DNA of 49,817 bases, taken from Paulinella micropora. Its lineage: Eukaryota > Cercozoa > Imbricatea > Euglyphida. The first letter of the stretch is position 1; each line of letters starts with the position of its first letter. Under the pieces are notes generated by a model. That model saw only the letters and a program-made list of their open reading frames with translations, was not told where the DNA came from and made no database searches. A program made the translations under genes and the position numbers. The DNA lies in NCBI GenBank assembly GCA_009731375.1, contig BJOX01000002.1:1048645-1098461 (forward strand), read 5' to 3'. This document shows positions 1-43,420 of the stretch, piece after piece.

Positions 1-89
<89 letters not shown>

Positions 90-136
90 GTTCTTCTGTG
101 ATAGGGTGTGATGGTTAGTCACCAGAACTTCGTAAG

Positions 137-206
<70 letters not shown>

Positions 207-255
207 GGTGTGATGGTTAGTCACCAGAACTTCGAAAGCCTATATATATATATAT

Positions 256-307
<52 letters not shown>

Positions 308-393
308 TGTCAGGGTGTGATGGTTAGTCACCAGAACATCGTAAGCCTATATATATATATATATATATGTATACATATGCATATATATATCAG
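1..393 (+). repeat. Upstream intron (partial): TCTA and TA arrays with three 5' fragments of exon 1
   Basis: (TCTA)n then long (TA)n. Three islands at 104-139, 207-240 and 314-348, each preceded by AG, repeat the first ~35 nt of the exon at 394 and then dissolve into (TA)n. The third reads AACATC where the others read AACTTC. They are partial exon copies, not coding in themselves. Confidence 0.85.
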
Positions 394-32246
<31,853 letters not shown>

Positions 32247-33574
32247 AAACTTCAGCTGGTGAAATGTCCATCTTCCAGCCTGAAGAAAGTAAGAAAGAAA
32301 GAGATAGATAGATAGGTAGAGATATAAGAGACCCCTACGGAGACACATCCTTACTGCGAGCGTTTAACTAGCAAACAATCAAACTTTTGACTTCATAGTT
32401 CTCTATCATCTGTGGCGATATGTCTATTCTAATCCCATCGTGTGAAAGCTCAGGGAAAGAGCTTTTGAATCAGGTGCTGCGGCTTCAGATATATCTCAGA
32501 TCTTGTTGGAGACAAGTAAGTTCGAAGTGGGTGGTCTTTTGCTTCTTCAAACTCGCCAGCTATACGAGGAAGAGGGTGCATCTCCAACAGCAGTGTATGC
32601 AACAGAGTCGATCAGCGAAGTGACACAAGCCCATTCTACTACCCACCCGAAGTTGTTGTGTCCATTGCCACGTGAAGGTTTGAGTTGTTGTGTCCATTGC
32701 CACTGCGCTGGCCCACCTCACGGCAGGGAAGATAATGACACACGTATGACATAAGTTGGCATAATTTGATTTCATAACATGATTGGGCCATTAGTTAAGG
32801 TGTAGGGGGGTCAGAAGCCAGCCCCAGTCCGGTGTTTTCAGGGACTCAGCGCCACCAAACGGGCGGTGGTGGCACCCGAAATCCTACATAGGGGCTCCAG
32901 CCATCATATTAGTTACAGTCAATTACTAAGGACACTCAAGTCACCTGGCTAAACCCGGCCCGTCAAACAGGCTTGCAAGACATTTTTCTCCATCCGATTT
33001 GTAAGTTGCGACAATTCCGAGCGTGTCATTTGAAAGCCTTCAGCTCTTGCCTTGAGCTTTCAAATGCTGCCTCACAGCCAACTGTAGCACTTGCCCTAAG
33101 CAAAGCCCCTCAATTGCCTATAGCCCGAACCATCTCAAACACGAACCAAAGGGGCGAGCACGGTCAATAGTGGTCCGGTAAACCACTGTTATTAAATAAC
33201 TAATGTTGTAGTGCCCCTGGTGATAGCTCGTAGAAAAAGTCGGTAATACAACCGAACACAATCCTCAAAAGAATAGAATGATGTCTCGTTATTAGCTCAG
33301 TGAAGCCGAAAAAGAAAACGGCAACAGCCTCCGACCAGGAATAAAATGGCATTAGGTCCGATCCGGACAAGCAATACTGGAAAAAAAGTATTTTTTACCT
33401 GCTATCCGGGGAGTGATGTGTCACAAGTTACGATATTACTACTGAGTAGTACGATATTTAATAACCGATAATTGTACTAACGATATGAAGACTGAGGCCA
33501 CCGAATACCTAAAGTAGGGACTCCGTAATCTCCAGACCAAGGATAACCGACAGAACGGAACGGTAAGTTATTGT
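32247..33574. other. Intergenic unique sequence
   Basis: 3' UTR of the synthetase gene and mixed unique sequence; no gene recognised. Two hairpins with GAAAGCTC...GAGCTTTC-like arms lie near 32446-32474 and 33030-33065, related to one in the foldback at 12828-13010. Only short unsupported reading frames. Confidence 0.6.
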
Positions 33575-33607
33575 TTAAGTTCCCAGGCCCGGTTTCCAAT
33601 TGGAAAC
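33575..33607. repeat. piggyBac 3'-side terminus and first palindrome
   Basis: TTAA followed by GTTCCC, then the 16 bp perfect palindrome gtttccaattggaaac at 33592-33607. A second copy with the same flank (gacattaat) is at 33782-33797, just outside the transposase stop codon. Confidence 0.82.
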
Positions 33608-33801
33608 GATATTAATTTACTTTCCGGCACAAGAAAAAATAATAAAATGATATTTATTTATTGAAAATTACTTATATTATGAACAAACTAGACATAAAGT
33701 CATCAAAAATTTAATACAAAACTTAAAAATGAAAATGTTCTTCTCAGGCCGCCCCCTCACACCTAAGTCACACAAAAGACTGTTTCCAATTGGAAACGAC
33801 A

Positions 33802-36205
33802 TTAATAATCACCTGAAACAAACCCCCTTTTCTTTTTCCTCGGGTCTCCATGCTTAATGTGCCACGCATGACACCCGCGACCCTTAGTCCCACACAGCGG
33901 CATCTCGGGCCCGCAGGTCTCACAATAAAATGACGTGATGATCTTGGATGAACTTCCCTTAACAAACTTACATACCCTGCATCTGCGTCTTTTCGGCCTT
34001 GCGGTGGATTGATTCCACGACTCCCCTGCCTCCCTTTTGCGTCGAATTGCATCACTCATAGCCACCAGAGGGTACATAGCTAATTTCGTGTGAGGAAGGT
34101 TTGGTTCGGGACCTCGGAGGTTCTCGCTAGCCGGGCTAAGCATAGCCCAATCAATCTCAGAGGCTTTTTTGGCTGTTAAGAGCTCGTTTGCAACCAAATT
34201 TTTGAAAAAGCCTGGCCTGGTGGTTCCTTTCGAACGCAGATAAGTAGAGATGGTCGTGGTACTGAAGTGCATGTAATGAAGGTAAGCGTTGGTCATAACA
34301 AAGTCCATCAAAATCAAGAAATCGTTAACTTTCCAATCCCGCACAACGACATTCAAATTCATGTTTGCGTGCCCTTGACGAAGAGAGTTGAAGCGATCCA
34401 CCGCATTGAAACATTCGTAGTACTTAGCAACCACGTCACACCGCGAAACAAACGCCGTACGCTTACTGAATCGTGCCTCTCGTGCTTTGCCCCCCAATGT
34501 AGTGCCGCAGGTGGCTATGATTTGCTGCATATTGTGGTCGTTCTGATTCACTGCCAACAAGCGAATACCATCTTTAGTGCACGTGGCTGACGCCAAATCG
34601 CCTTTGTTGTTCCCTCTGGCATGCCATAAAGTGAATTTGGGATAATTGCGGGTAGCCGTCTTTACCATTCCAATAAAATCTAGCCCATGCACCTTGACAA
34701 CGACTGCTGTTCGTACACTAGCAAACCACGAGTCTCCTACAACAATGCGACCTGTACCATGCCACGGCTTGACTAGTCTCACTGTGGTTGCTGTTGTGAC
34801 ACCCCAATCATCTACCCCTGCCTTTGCACGATCTCGATCTTTTCCTTCTACACATTCCATAGCAATACAGATGCCTGTTTCAACGCAGCAGGTAGTATGG
34901 TACTCACGGCCCAAAGGAATGGGCTTGCGTGGGACGTACACCTGACCAGGCATTTCTTTGCCTGTCCACTTGCCCATCGACTCGTCGACAGTCAGGCAAG
35001 TGCCAGGCATGATGGCATCATTGAACTTCTTATTGCACTCTTCCATCAAAAAACGCACAGGCAGAAAGGGATCTTGTTCAGTGGCATCGGGTCCGAAACG
35101 CAAGCAGTGAAGGATAGCTTCGAATCGATTTTTTGACATGAATCTGCCGAAGTTGTCCCCAGGCAAACCGTCTGGCCCTACCTCACCCTCGTCCATCCAA
35201 TGTCCCCTGCGCCTGCCCCTATCTGCAACTGAAATTTTGACAAGTAACCCCAGGAAAACAGCAAATTCCTCCTGTGTTATTGCTTTCTTCAACCAAGAGT
35301 CTTTCTGTTTAGCTATCTCCACGTTAGTAAATTCAATCAACCGACTGATAGCTTTTGGAGGCATGAAGTGCATGAAGTGTCTGTCTATGCAAGAAAAGAA
35401 AAGACAAGGAAAAAAACAAAGAAAAACATGACAAGAAGGTGCAAGTAAGTGCAGCAAGCAAAGGAAACATAGACAAGACAAGCACTCGAAATGAATGACT
35501 TTGGAACTGAAAATCTCTGAACACACAAAACTTTTTTCAAACCCAACAGCAACAAATGGTGCACACACATACATACTGTTCAGTGTTGACTGGAAATGAG
35601 TGAAAAATGGCAAACAGCAGAGAGATTGGGAGAAGTTACTGAAGAGGGGAAGCGTTTGCGGCGCCCTGTAGCCTGGTCTTGGGCTGGAAGATCGGTCTGT
35701 CTGCACTCCAATCAACAGTTTGTGGCTCCAACTTCCAATGAAAACCGTTCTTTACCAACTTGGTGTCCTCGTCATACACTTCGCTTTCCTCGCAGGGGCA
35801 AATATTGAACCCAGTATGCGTTTCCTCTTCTCCTACTTCGTCAGTGTCTGAGGCAGACAGATTGTGGTCTGGCTCAGCTTTTTCCTCCTCCTTCCCCTCC
35901 TCTTGGTTCTCCTCGACTGTCTCCTCGTCATCACTGACATCTATGAGGACCTCCTTCAAACTAGCATCAATACAGGAAAAAGCACCCACTGCCTGCTCCT
36001 GTTCAGCACGCAGAACATTGGACGAAAAGAAATAATCCTTGTCGTCCAGATTCAGCGTTACAAGTGCTTTGTGGTGTTTTGTTTCCTTGTCCTTCAATTT
36101 CCCAACAAGCCTTATGTCCCCAAAAACACTTTCTCCAAATTTTCGTCTTGCCCAAGGCTTTCCAAGTTTCACAGCAGGGACCGAAACGCAGCTCCCCACC
36201 TCCAT
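33802..36205 (-). CDS. piggyBac transposase, 714 residues, two exons
   Basis: DDE transposase that excises and inserts the element at TTAA. Exon 1 is 36205-35640, the intron 35639-35381 (GTAACT...ACAG, 259 nt), exon 2 35380-33802; the join is in frame. Exon 1 encodes an N-terminal KFGESVFGDIRLVG module (possibly SH3/Tudor-like) and an acidic linker with EEGKEEEKAE. Exon 2 carries the DDE_Tnp_1_7 domain with three acidic motifs in order: CLTVDESMGKWTG, IVVGDSWFAS and FNAVDRFNSLRQ, then a basic stretch (RPKRRRCRVC) and a cysteine/histidine-rich C-terminus (YCETCG, CHAWHIKHG) as in the family. Start ATG 36203-36205 is the first in frame with the module. Intron edges are inferred; an alternative acceptor 4 bases upstream breaks frame. 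Confidence 0.9.
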
Positions 36206-36416
36206 CTTTTTTCGAAAAATGCCTCAGACAATGCAAAAGTGGGAAAAAAGGGGTGGTCAGTCAAATGCCGATTTCTCGAACTTCTACCAACCGTTTTCGG
36301 AACAAATTTTACACGTCGCTTCCCACAGTCTTTCCTGAGCCCTGGAAAACATCGGAAGTCATTAATTGAGCAGAATCCGTGAGAATAAATTTTTGGAAAA
36401 CCGTTGCCAAAAAACT

Positions 36417-36465
36417 GTTTCCAATTGGTAACAAAAATTTCCAATTGGAAACTCCGGGAACTTAA
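36417..36465. repeat. piggyBac 5'-side terminus with two palindromes
   Basis: Palindrome copies at 36417-36432 (one mismatch, ggtaac) and 36438-36452, then CCGGGAAC and TTAA. Repeated subterminal palindromes are plausible transposase binding sites (inference). Confidence 0.8.
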
Positions 36466-37776
36466 ACAATGTTATTAATAGTATTGCTATTATTATATAC
36501 CGGGTGGGCCGGCATAATCCCTTCTCCCCCCCGAGTGCGCTCATCTCTGTGCGCGCGAGGAGTCGAACTTACGCCAACGCCGACAGAACTCGGAATAGAA
36601 TGCAAAATTTTATACGAACCTGAGTGACGGTCGTCGCCGTACTAGTTTTTCAAGCAAAACTTCAAGTTGGGCCAGCATCGAGTCGATTGATAGTATATTT
36701 CGATTCACCACCCTGCACCCAACGGGCCCGAACTGTGTCCGCCGGTGGCATCCCGCTCGAAACCGGACTCGGGCTTTGAAATCATTGAAGAACTAATAAC
36801 GTATTGTACTGCAATACAAATTAATCAAACTTATCAAGTTTACGTTACCAGTATTTTGTCGCCTGAGGTGCACTGGAAAATTTCCTGCACTTTTTTACAA
36901 AAGCTGAGCAATTTCCTTTTTTTACCTATATCAACTTGTAATTTGAAAAAAGTTATCGTTTCTCCATTCTCGAATGAGCCCCCCCACACGACTACGCCAG
37001 TTTTGTTATTAGTTAGTGTGGAGAGTTGATATCCGTGTTCTCAGCCCCTCCTCTCTGGTTTAGTTCATCCGCATGGTCCCTTCTGCGTTCCTGTCGCGTC
37101 GTGTCCTGAGGCAAATTCACCCTACCTGCGTCGCCAGCAACCAAGCAACCAATCAACATATTCCCCTGCCTTTTCGCATTACATTTACTATGAGATCACC
37201 CTGAAGTGCCTGCGTAACCAACAACCAGGCGACCAACCAACGTGCCCCCCTGTCTTCTCGTGTTTTGAATACAATATACAGTAGCTAGTAAGTCAGAGGG
37301 TCAGCTGTCAACTTAGACAGCTGGTCGCCTCTTGCCTTTTAATGAATAAAACGAAAACTTGAAAGTCTAACTGCTCATTTTTTATATTTAGTACTTGAAA
37401 TGGTCTCGGCCTGATTGTTATAATTTTGTTGTTGACCTGACCGATAGTACTTATTTTTGACATTGATTACTTGTGGAAAGTCAAGTGTATTTATCTTCCA
37501 CATGTCAGTTTATATTATTAAAGTTAAAATTATTTGCTTGTACACAGGTGAGCTAGTAGAATAAAAGGAGGCAGAATTACTGCTATAGTAGCCTTTTAAA
37601 AGTGCCCACTGATTCCAAGCTGTTCGAGTTAGACTGTGTCAAAAGATCACCATCAATGTAGTCGTGATTGAACGTTACGACAAATTGACGACCTCAGCCA
37701 ATCTTCTGCGATCGGTCTGTTCTACATATACCTATCTGTATCCCTGTCACATGTCACTTTCTCGTTGTGTGTGCAG
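36466..37776. other. Intergenic sequence, no gene recognised
   Basis: Mixed composition. A ~60 bp segment around 'cctgcgtcgccagcaaccaa' (37127-37187) is imperfectly repeated at 37209-37268. May hold 5' exons of the gene that follows; none could be supported. Confidence 0.55.
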
Positions 37777-37879
37777 TATCCCAAGGAGCTACTCCACACC
37801 TACGAAGCCTATCACTGGGATGATGGGAGCGACGTCCCCATGTCCCAGCTGGTCAATAAAAAGGGCCAGGTCCCCCCCG

Positions 37880-37917
<38 letters not shown>

Positions 37918-38692
37918 NNNNNNNNNNNNNNNNNNNNNNNNNNNNNNNNNNNNNNNNNNNNNNNNNNNNNNNNNNNNNNNNNNNNNNNNNNNNNNNNNNN
38001 NNNNNNNNNNNNNNNNNNNNNNNNNNNNNNNNNNNNNNNNNNNNNNNNNNNNNNNNNNNNNNNNNNNNNNNNNNNNNNNNNNNNNNNNNNNNNNNNNNNN
38101 NNNNNNNNNNNNNNNNNNNNNNNNNNNNNNNNNNNNNNNNNNNNNNNNNNNNNNNNNNNNNNNNNNNNNNNNNNNNNNNNNNNNNNNNNNNNNNNNNNNN
38201 NNNNNNNNNNNNNNNNNNNNNNNNNNNNNNNNNNNNNNNNNNNNNNNNNNNNNNNNNNNNNNNNNNNNNNNNNNNNNNNNNTCTCTCTCTCATGATGCAG
38301 ATCGGTGAAAAACCGCCCCTGAGATGCTTCTTTCAGAAGGAAGCTGGTGGAAAGAAGCATAGAGTGGAGGGGTGGGTAAGGCTGGCTTCTTTCATGCCTA
38401 TTGAAAGTCTTTTGGGGCCGTGCGAATTTTCGCAGGATACCATGAGCAAGGCATCGCGGGAAAAAATCCTGAAGGTAAAGGACGCAACACCTCCTACCGG
38501 TGTGTTCCCCGAAGGAGAGTCCTGCAACATCTGGTGGCCGAAGGATTGTCCTCCTTCTCCTCCTCCTCGTCCTCCTCCTGCTCCTCCTTCTTCTTCTTCT
38601 TCTTCTTCTTCTTCTTCTTCTTCTTCTTCTTCTTCTTCTTCTTCTTCTTCTACTACTACTACTACTACTACTTCTACTACTTCTACTTCTTC

Positions 38693-38724
<32 letters not shown>

Positions 38725-38845
38725 CTTCTTCTTCTTCTTCTTCTTCTACTTCTACTACTACTACTACTACTGCTGCTGCTGCTTTGGCCAAGCTTCTGAG
38801 ATTCCATCAGATGTGCAAGATGAGGTCGCAAAGTTAATGCAGTAG
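37777..38845 (+). CDS. Unrecognised split gene, 3' exons
   Basis: I do not recognise the family. Exon 37777-37869 (after TGCAG, before GTCCCC) encodes 31 residues beginning YPKELLHTYEAYHWDDG. Exon 38301-38375 (ATGCAG...GTAAGG) encodes 25, including EKPPLRCFFQKEAGGKKHRV. A third exon begins 38436 after CGCAG with DTMSKASREKILK. It may end at GTAAAG 38475, or run on through PTGVFPEGESCNIWWPKD to GTCCTC 38548. Joining the latter to 38793 across the TTC repeat gives SSEIPSDVQDEVAKLMQ and stop TAG 38845. Phases agree at each join. The intron 37870-38300 contains a C homopolymer and a 364-base gap. A competing open frame (GRNTSYRCVPRRR) overlaps the third exon. Confidence 0.55.
38548..38792. repeat. 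TTC/TAC trinucleotide repeat, probable intron
   Basis: (CTC)n, (TTC)n, (TAC)n, (TTC)n, (TAC)n, (TGC)n. Several frames are open and would encode poly-Ser, poly-Leu or poly-Phe, so open frame is no evidence of coding. GT and AG at its edges join flanking sequence in frame. Confidence 0.6.
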
Positions 38846-39794
<949 letters not shown>

Positions 39795-39953
39795 GGTACC
39801 TCGGCGTTGGAAGTGGAATCGGAAATGCCACCTTGGGTTTGTCACAGCTGTGGCACAAAGAATCAGTTTTCTTTAGCTGTATGCGTTGTTGAGGATTGTG
39901 GACTTCTAATCCTCTGTTTCTTGCGCCCGCTCCTGCCTGGCGGGTGCGACTAG
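39795..39953 (+). CDS. RanBP2-like zinc-finger exon
   Basis: After TTTGGCAG at 39794 the frame reads GTSALEVESEMPPW then VCHSCGTKNQFSLAVC and VVEDCG: W-x-C-x2-C-x3-N-x6-C-x4-C, close to the RanBP2-type zinc finger (usual last spacing C-x2-C). Such fingers bind ssRNA or ubiquitin. The frame stops at 39951-39953. The methyltransferase frame begins just after the finger in another frame, so either a small indel or unseen splicing separates them. Confidence 0.55.
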   Translation, partial: GTSALEVESEMPPWVCHSCGTKNQFSLAVCVVEDCGLLILCFLRPLLPGGCD

Positions 39954-40675
39954 CGCAACAGTTGAGGGGACCTTTACGTATTAGGGACCTTGGTAGTGTA
40001 GGTGATGGGATCGGTGGGACTATGACTAGTGAATCCCTTGCGACATGTTTCGGAGGGATCCCCAGGGATGAAAAAAAAGACATGTGTCTATTGGATATTG
40101 GGTGTGCATCGGGAGATGTGCTTCTTTTTGCCTTGGGCGATGATTGGGCTGCAGTCGCTGGTATAGAGACCAGATGTTTTGAGATTGCATTCCTTAGCAG
40201 GTATGAAAAATACGGTGTATTGTGGGCCGCGCATGATAACTCGATAGGGGTTTGTTCAGATAAGAGCTGTTTCTGCTCAATAAGTTCATACAATGCGTCT
40301 ATAAACCGCGTTGTGTGGTCGAAGGAGTTTCCTTGTATTCAATGGGGTACAGAAGCTGAAGCCCCTCACGTTGAGTTAATACCACGTGCGATGAAGTGGA
40401 ACAAGAACATAACAGTGTTCTTGTTCTGGAAAGGTTGGAAACCAGCCCATAAGCATAAAGTCCTGTTGAAAATAACCCAGGACGAACGGGCAAAGTATGT
40501 TATGGTTACAGATAGCTGTAAATCAAACAGCATGTCCCACGACCACAGGGATACTCTTGGAACTTTGCTCTCTCAAGGGTTTTTCTTGAAATCATACCGA
40601 ACTTGTGTTAAAGCAGCGGGAAGTGGACAGGTGTACGCGTTTCTGCTCATGGAACGCATTGCTAAGCAAGGTTGA
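39893..40675 (+). CDS. DOT1-like SAM-dependent methyltransferase frame
   Basis: 260 open codons, no ATG near the start, so probably an internal exon or a frame broken from the preceding zinc finger. CLLDIGCASGDVLLFALG is a class I methyltransferase motif I (DxGxxxG) and AVAGIE is the motif II acidic end, as in DOT1-type lysine methyltransferases; a later FLFWKGWKP strand fits the fold's core. Substrate unknown. GCAAG before GTTGAT at 40671 could be a donor. The last third is repeated at the window's right end in opposite orientation (49634-49817) with a single Ala/Ser change in the part I compared. Confidence 0.6.
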   Translation, partial: GLWTSNPLFLAPAPAWRVRLAQQLRGPLRIRDLGSVGDGIGGTMTSESLATCFGGIPRDEKKDMCLLDIGCASGDVLLFALGDDWAAVAGIETRCFEIAFLSRYEKYGVLWAAHDNSIGVCSDKSCFCSISSYNASINRVVWSKEFPCIQWGTEAEAPHVELIPRAMKWNKNITVFLFWKGWKPAHKHKVLLKITQDERAKYVMVTDSCKSNSMSHDHRDTLGTLLSQGFFLKSYRTCVKAAGSGQVYAFLLMERIAKQG

Positions 40676-40846
40676 TGCATAGCCAGTTATCAGGTAACCC
40701 TGCGAAGCCAGTTATCAGTTAGTAATAATAAAAAACAATAATAATAATGATAATAATAAAATACCCCTGTCATATCCCTTCATGCCTCATACCCCTCATA
40801 CCCTTATACCCCATACCCATATACTCTCTCTCTCTCTGCACTGTAG

Positions 40847-41008
40847 TCCTCCAACGAAGAAGAGGGCCCTTGTAACCCAGCAGGGGACCAAGAAACTGCA
40901 GGGGCGGAACCAATGAGTCAGGGCCCTTCTACCCCTTGTACCCCAACAGAGGAAGTGGAAGGCGTGGAAGAAGAGGTGGAAGAAGAAGGATCAGGGACAA
41001 CACCATGA
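40847..41008 (+). CDS. Acidic C-terminal reading frame (possible exon)
   Basis: After CACTGTAG the frame reads SSNEEEGPCNPAG ... EEVEGVEEEVEEE then GSGTTP and TGA: 53 mostly acidic residues. It is the nearest candidate 3' exon to the methyltransferase, but the join to 40670 would not keep this phase, so the link is uncertain. Its inverted copy is 49456-49295, with Thr to Ala near the end; a partial tandem copy starts at 41533. Confidence 0.4.
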   Translation, partial: SSNEEEGPCNPAGDQETAGAEPMSQGPSTPCTPTEEVEGVEEEVEEEGSGTTP

Positions 41009-41019
41009 CAGTAATACTC

Positions 41020-42825
41020 TAAGTCCCTCATACCCCTCATTTTCTCTCTATGTCCCTCATACCCCTCATTTTTCCTATGTCCCTCATACGCATTTTCTCT
41101 CTAAGTCCCTCATACCCCTCATTTTCTCTATGTCCCTCATACCCCTCATTTTCTCTATGTTCCTCATACTCTTTATTTTCTCTATCTCCCTCATACCTCT
41201 CAATTTCTTTCTATGTCCCTCTCTATGTCCCTCATACCCCTCATTTTCCCTCTATGTTCCTCATACCCCTCATTTTCTCTGTGTCTTTCATACCCCTCAA
41301 ATTTTCTCTATGTCCCTCATACCCCTCAAATTTTCTTTATGTCCCTCATACCCCTCATTTTCTCTATGTCCCTCATACCCCTCAAATTTTCTCTATGTCC
41401 CTCATACCCCTCATTTTCTCTATGTCCCTCATACCCCTCATTTTCTCTATGTCCCTCATACCCCTCATTTTCTCTCTGTTACTCACTGTTTTAATAAAAT
41501 ACTTGCCACTTTTAGAGCTTAAAAAAAAATTCACCCCAACAGAGGAAGTGGAAGGCGTGGAAGAAGAGGTGGAAGAAGAAGGATCAGGGACAACACCATG
41601 ACAGTAATACTCTAAGTCCCTCATACCCCTCATTTTCTCTCTATGTCCCTCATACCCCTCATTTTTTCTATGTCCCTCATACGCATTTTCTCTCTAAGTC
41701 CCTCATACCCCTCATTTTCTCTATGTCCCTCATACCCCTCATTTTCTCTATGTTCCTCATACCCTCATTTTCTCTATGTGTCCCTCATACCCCTCATTTT
41801 CTCTATGTCCCTCATACACCTCATTTTCCCTCTATGTTCCTCATACCCCTCATTTTCTCTATGTCCCTCATACCCCTCATTTTCTCTATGTTCCTCATAC
41901 TCTTTATTTTCTCTATTTCCCTCATACCTCTCAATTTCTCTCTATGTCCCTCATACCCCTCATTTTGTCTATGTCCCTCATACCCTTTATTTTCTCTATA
42001 TCCCTCATACCCCTCAATTTCTCTCTATGTCCCTCATACCCTCATTTTGTCTATGTCCCTCATACCCCTCAATTTCTCTCTATGTCGCTCATACCCCTCG
42101 TTTTCTCTTTATGTCCCTCATACCCCTCATTTTCTCTCTGTGTCCGTCATACCCCTCATTTTCTCTATGTCCCTCATACCCCTCATTTTCTCTATGTCCC
42201 TCATACCCCTCATTTTCTCTATGTGTCCCTCATACCCCTCATTTTCTCTATNNNNNNNNNNNNNNNNNNNNNNNNNNNNNNNNNNNNNNNNNNNNNNNNN
42301 NNNNNNNNNNNNNNNNNNNNNNNNNNNNNNNNNNNNNNNNNNNNNNNNNNNNNNNNNNNNNNNNNNNNNNNNNNNNNNNNNNNNNNNNNNNNNNNNNNNN
42401 NNNNNNNNNNNNNNNNNNNNNNNNNNNNNNNNNNNNNNNNNNNNNNNNNNNNNNNNNNNNNNNNNNNNNNNNNNNNNNNNNNNNNNNNNNNNNNNNNNNN
42501 NNNNNNNNNNNNNNNNNNNNNNNNNNNNNNNNNNNNNNNNNNNNNNNNNNNNNNNNNNNNNNNNNNNNNNNNNNNNNNNNNNNNNNNNNNNNNNNNNNNN
42601 NNNNNNNNNNNNNNNNNNNNNNNNNNNNNATTTTCTCTATGTCCCTCATACCCCTCAAATTTTCTCTATGTCCCTCATACCCCTCATTTTCTCTATGTCC
42701 CTCATACCCCTCAAATTTTCTCTATGTCCCTCATACCCCTCATTTTCTCTATGTCCCTCATACCCTTCATTTTCTCTATGTCCCTCATACCCCTCATTTT
42801 CTCTCTGTTACTGTTTTAGTAAAAA
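41020..42825. repeat. ~27 bp 'CTCATACCCCTCATTTTCTCTATGTCC' family minisatellite
   Basis: Tens of units in two blocks, separated by a 'ttaataaaatacttgccac' segment and a partial copy of the acidic frame. Gap N at 42252-42629. All three frames are open because of the repeat unit; not coding. Confidence 0.9.
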
Positions 42826-42929
42826 TACTTGCCACTTTTAGAGCTTAAAAAAATTCAATCTCGATATCAAATTAATAATTGTAATTGATCCGGCAGTGGG
42901 ACCATGTTGCGTATCTTATTAATAAATAT

Positions 42930-43420
42930 ATCTGATACCGCTGCTAATAAATATTCTCCAAGTCCCTCATACCCCATCTGATACCCCTGCTAATAAATTT
43001 TCTCTAAGTTCCTCATACCCCATCTGATACCCCTGCTGATAAATTTTCTCCAAGTCCCTCATACCCCATCTGATACCCCGGCTAATAAATTTTCTCTAAG
43101 TCCCTCATACCCCATCTGATACCCCTGCTAATAAATTTTCTCCAAGTCCCTCATACCCCATCTGATACCCCGGCTAATAAATTTTCTCGAAGTTCCTCAT
43201 ACCCCATTTGATATCAATACCCCTGCTAATAAATTTTCTCCAAGTCCCTCATACCCCATCTGATACCCCGGCTAATAAATTTTCTCCAAGTCCCTCATAC
43301 CCCATCTGGGGGTTTCATACCCCATCTGGGGGTTTCATACCCCATCTCGCAACTCATGCTATCTAATAAATTTTCTTCCAAGTCCCTGAGGGGTATCATA
43401 CCCCCCCCCCTAATAAATTT
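42930..43420. repeat. ~47 bp satellite 'ctaataaattttctccaagt'
   Basis: Eight or more units alternating CCCCTGC and CCCCGGC variants of 'tgatacccc.gctaataaa' followed by 'ttttctccaagtccctcata'. Mirrored in the right arm at about 48455-48750. Confidence 0.88.

Larger units (their letters stand above)
33575..36465 (-). mobile_element. piggyBac element, apparently intact
   Basis: TTAA at 33575-33578 and 36462-36465, the family target-site duplication. Inside each TTAA the ends read GTTCCC(A)GG as inverted termini, followed by the palindrome 'gtttccaattggaaac'. The 2891 bp span contains one two-exon transposase gene on the - strand. Matching ends, intact frame and three acidic residues suggest a recent insertion. 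Confidence 0.9.

Noticed and set aside
32420-33170. Short frames downstream of the synthetase gene
   Set aside because: No splice-consistent context, no domain and no similarity I recognise.
35138-35431. Open frames on the + strand across the piggyBac transposase (also 34267-35136, 35864-36382)
   Set aside because: Antisense shadows of the transposase exons with no recognisable domain.
41050-42848. Frames of 180-400 codons rich in SYPSFSLCP
   Set aside because: Products of the 27 bp minisatellite; mirrored as such in the right arm.
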